A DNA stretch of 33,778 nt from assembly GCA_039589195.1 (NCBI GenBank), contig JBDHHV010000037.1, forward strand, positions 1 to 33,778. Direction: 5' to 3'. Both the position numbers and the translations under genes were made by a program. Position 1 is the first letter of the stretch. The number at the start of each line of letters is the position of its first letter. The notes under the pieces are model-generated. The model saw only the letters and a list, made by a program, of their open reading frames with translations. It was not told the DNA's origin and did not search any database. This DNA comes from JBDHAC01 sp039589195 (GTDB lineage Bacteria; Gemmatimonadota; Gemmatimonadetes; Palauibacterales; Palauibacteraceae). Shown here piece by piece: positions 32,349-33,778 of the stretch.

Positions 32349-33002
32349 ATGCTCAACCGATTATTCGGGTCTGAAGAAAGATCTTCCCTCGTCGAGGCCG
32401 CCTTCGAGGACGTCAGCAGCATGTTCCGCCAGGCAGCGCGCATGCTGGACTACTCGATCGCCGCATTGCTGGAGAACGCGGAGTTGGAGGTCGACCTCGA
32501 CAGCATGGACGACGTCGTCGATGAGGGCGAGCGGATGGTCCGCCGAACGATCCTTCAGCACCTGAGCGTCAACCCCCAGCAGGATCTCGTCGCGAGCCTC
32601 ATTCTGGTCAGCATGGTTCAGGACGCGGAGCGCATCGGCGATTTCGCGCGCGGGCTCGCCGAGATCGCACCGCTTGCCAGGAAGCCGCGGGTCGGGCCGT
32701 TCGCCGACGAGCTCCGCCATCTGGCGCAGCGCATTCGCCCCATGTTCGAGGTGTGCGAGCGGGCGTTTCGCGAGGACGACATCGAGCTGGCCGAGCAGGT
32801 GATCGCCGCCCAGCTGGAGCTCCGACCTCAGCTCATCGATTTTACGAAGCGTGTCGCGGCGAGCGACTTGAGCGCGGATATGGCGGTCGTGTACGCGTCA
32901 GCAGCGAAGATCTTCCGCCGCATCGCGTCACACATGAGCAACATCGCGTCGACGGTCGTCCAACCGTTCGACCGCATGCGGCACGGCGACGAGTACGCTT
33001 GA
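32349..33002 (+). CDS. PhoU-domain protein
   Basis: A 217-residue all-helical cytoplasmic protein with two PhoU-type three-helix bundles. Landmarks are a first bundle with LDSMDDVVDEGERMVRRTIL and the conserved DAERIGDFARGLAEIA, and a second with AAKIFRRIASHMSNIASTVV. PhoU proteins bind metal and regulate phosphate transporters and signalling. It directly follows the Na/Pi symporter, a known pairing in which the PhoU domain may be separate, as here, or fused. AAGGAG is upstream of the ATG. Confidence 0.9.
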   Translation: MLNRLFGSEERSSLVEAAFEDVSSMFRQAARMLDYSIAALLENAELEVDLDSMDDVVDEGERMVRRTILQHLSVNPQQDLVASLILVSMVQDAERIGDFARGLAEIAPLARKPRVGPFADELRHLAQRIRPMFEVCERAFREDDIELAEQVIAAQLELRPQLIDFTKRVAASDLSADMAVVYASAAKIFRRIASHMSNIASTVVQPFDRMRHGDEYA

Positions 33003-33005
33003 GGA

Positions 33006-33422
33006 TCAGCGGCGGTCGAAGAAGCTGACGAGCCTGGCGTTCCAGGGGCAGTAGCGACCCACCGCCAGGTAATCATCCAGCTGTGCCTCCACCTGCGAGG
33101 GGCGACCGTCGCACACCGCGGTGGTCACCTCGGCCATCCGAATGTCGTCCGCATCCAGGTGCCAGTTCCAGGGGGCGTTATGGTTCTCGAACCCGGGTCC
33201 CCTGCGGATCGCACCGTTCGGTATGCCCGCACTCAAGCCATCCAGGATGCTGAACAGCTGCCCGATCGTTCTCCGATTGGTGACCCACACGCGAAACTGC
33301 TCGCCATTCACATCGAACGTGGCCAGGAGCCCGCTATCCGAAGTTTCGTCAGGGGATATCGGGTCGGCGTCACAGGCAGTGATGGCGGCAAGGCACACGA
33401 ATAGCAGCAAGCTTCTCTTCAT
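33006..33422 (-). CDS. BP74-related lipoprotein (probable)
   Basis: A 138-residue protein with a lipoprotein leader, MKRSLLLFVCLAAITAC, ending in an AITAC lipobox; the open frame extends upstream to 33620, but that part is not leader-like. The mature part resembles the N-terminal domain family of BP74 (calmodulin-binding protein of slime moulds; bacterial members annotated BP74-related): FDVNGEQFRVWVTNRRTI, then APWNWHLDADDIRMAEVTTA, CDGRPSQVE and RYCPWNARLV. The two cysteines of CDG and CPW may form a disulfide. The function of bacterial members is not known. It converges on the PhoU gene with four bases between stops. Confidence 0.7.
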   Translation of the reverse strand: MKRSLLLFVCLAAITACDADPISPDETSDSGLLATFDVNGEQFRVWVTNRRTIGQLFSILDGLSAGIPNGAIRRGPGFENHNAPWNWHLDADDIRMAEVTTAVCDGRPSQVEAQLDDYLAVGRYCPWNARLVSFFDRR

Positions 33423-33601
33423 CGCTGGTGGCCTGCGGGTTCGCTCGAGGAATCTCATGTCGCGGTTCGCCGCCCGGTAGCTCGTTAAGAACCCCCGTGC
33501 CCCTGAAGGGTTTCGCGGGCGCTGCGGTGTGAGGCGCGGCCATGCTATGTTCGATCGCTCGCGCTCGAGACCAACAACTCCCCGGGACCCACTCGCACCC
33601 C

Positions 33602-33778
33602 ATGCCTCCAGCTCCGGCAAGAGGAAGAACGTTCGACCGCTCGATCGTCGAGGGGCCGATCCCCGGCGCCGTCTGGAAGCTCGCCTGGCCGACCATGCTC
33701 CAGAACGTGATCGGCGGACTACAGGGCATCGTAGATCACGTGATGGTCGGTAACTTCGTCGGCTTCACGGGGAACGCG
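33602..33778 (+). CDS. MATE-family efflux transporter, 5' end only
   Basis: The last 177 bases encode the first 59 residues of a protein that runs off the window: MPPAPARGRT, then SIVEGPIPGAVWKLAWPTML and GGLQGIVDHVMVGNFVGFTG. The PGAVWKLAWPTM entry and the DHVMVGN helix are typical of the first membrane helices of MATE multidrug/Na+ antiporters. It is divergent from the lipoprotein gene at 33006-33422. Confidence 0.85.
   Translation, partial: MPPAPARGRTFDRSIVEGPIPGAVWKLAWPTMLQNVIGGLQGIVDHVMVGNFVGFTGNA

Overview
The window is high-GC bacterial chromosome, most likely from the phylum Gemmatimonadota. This is inferred from the mix of secreted HExxH metalloprotease, DUF5916 outer-membrane protein, CocE/NonD hydrolase, M28 peptidase, DUF2277 and DUF362 genes and many lipoproteins; no marker gene is present to prove it. 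Genes are compact, often joined by 4-base ATGA or GTGA overlaps, and lie on both strands. No insertion sequence, CRISPR array or rRNA was found.

Layout. 1-460: a tRNA-Arg(CCU) with small repeats beside its 3' end. 461-3960 (minus): a HEAT-repeat protein translationally coupled to an HD-GYP phosphodiesterase; both appear to share an N-terminal module. 4260-10569 (plus): three consecutive paralogues of an unusual architecture, an N-terminal JAB/JAMM (MPN-like) domain, a low-complexity linker, one membrane helix and a C-terminal domain with two conserved cysteines. A fourth paralogue stands alone at 23851-25110. The JAMM motif is complete in the first copy and eroded in the others, and the third copy is split by a frameshift explained by a 26-bp tandem duplication inside a 90-bp coding repeat. 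10846-16262: a secreted zinc metalloprotease, a terminator, then a small coiled-coil membrane protein coupled to a DUF5916 outer-membrane protein. 16471-18557: a beta-propeller lipoprotein, a thioredoxin-like CxxC protein and two small exported Cys-rich peptides, which look like one functional cassette. 18683-20357: YbaK-type deacylase, small coiled-coil protein, hemerythrin. 20747-27594: CocE hydrolase, M28 lipoprotein, the fourth JAMM-like protein, DUF2277 plus lipoprotein pair, and a serine beta-lactamase-family hydrolase. 28013-29842: a GGDEF-EAL protein whose EAL domain has lost catalytic residues. 29882-33778: TAT-exported DUF362 protein, Na/Pi symporter with PhoU, a BP74-like lipoprotein, and the start of a MATE transporter.

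Themes. Several gene products degrade peptides or esters in the envelope (metalloprotease, CocE, M28, serine hydrolase). Two separate genes make or break cyclic-di-GMP. The two least familiar parts are the membrane-anchored JAMM/pseudo-JAMM family and the Cys-rich peptide cassette; both are the best candidates for undescribed systems. All functional statements rest on motifs read by eye, without database searches.
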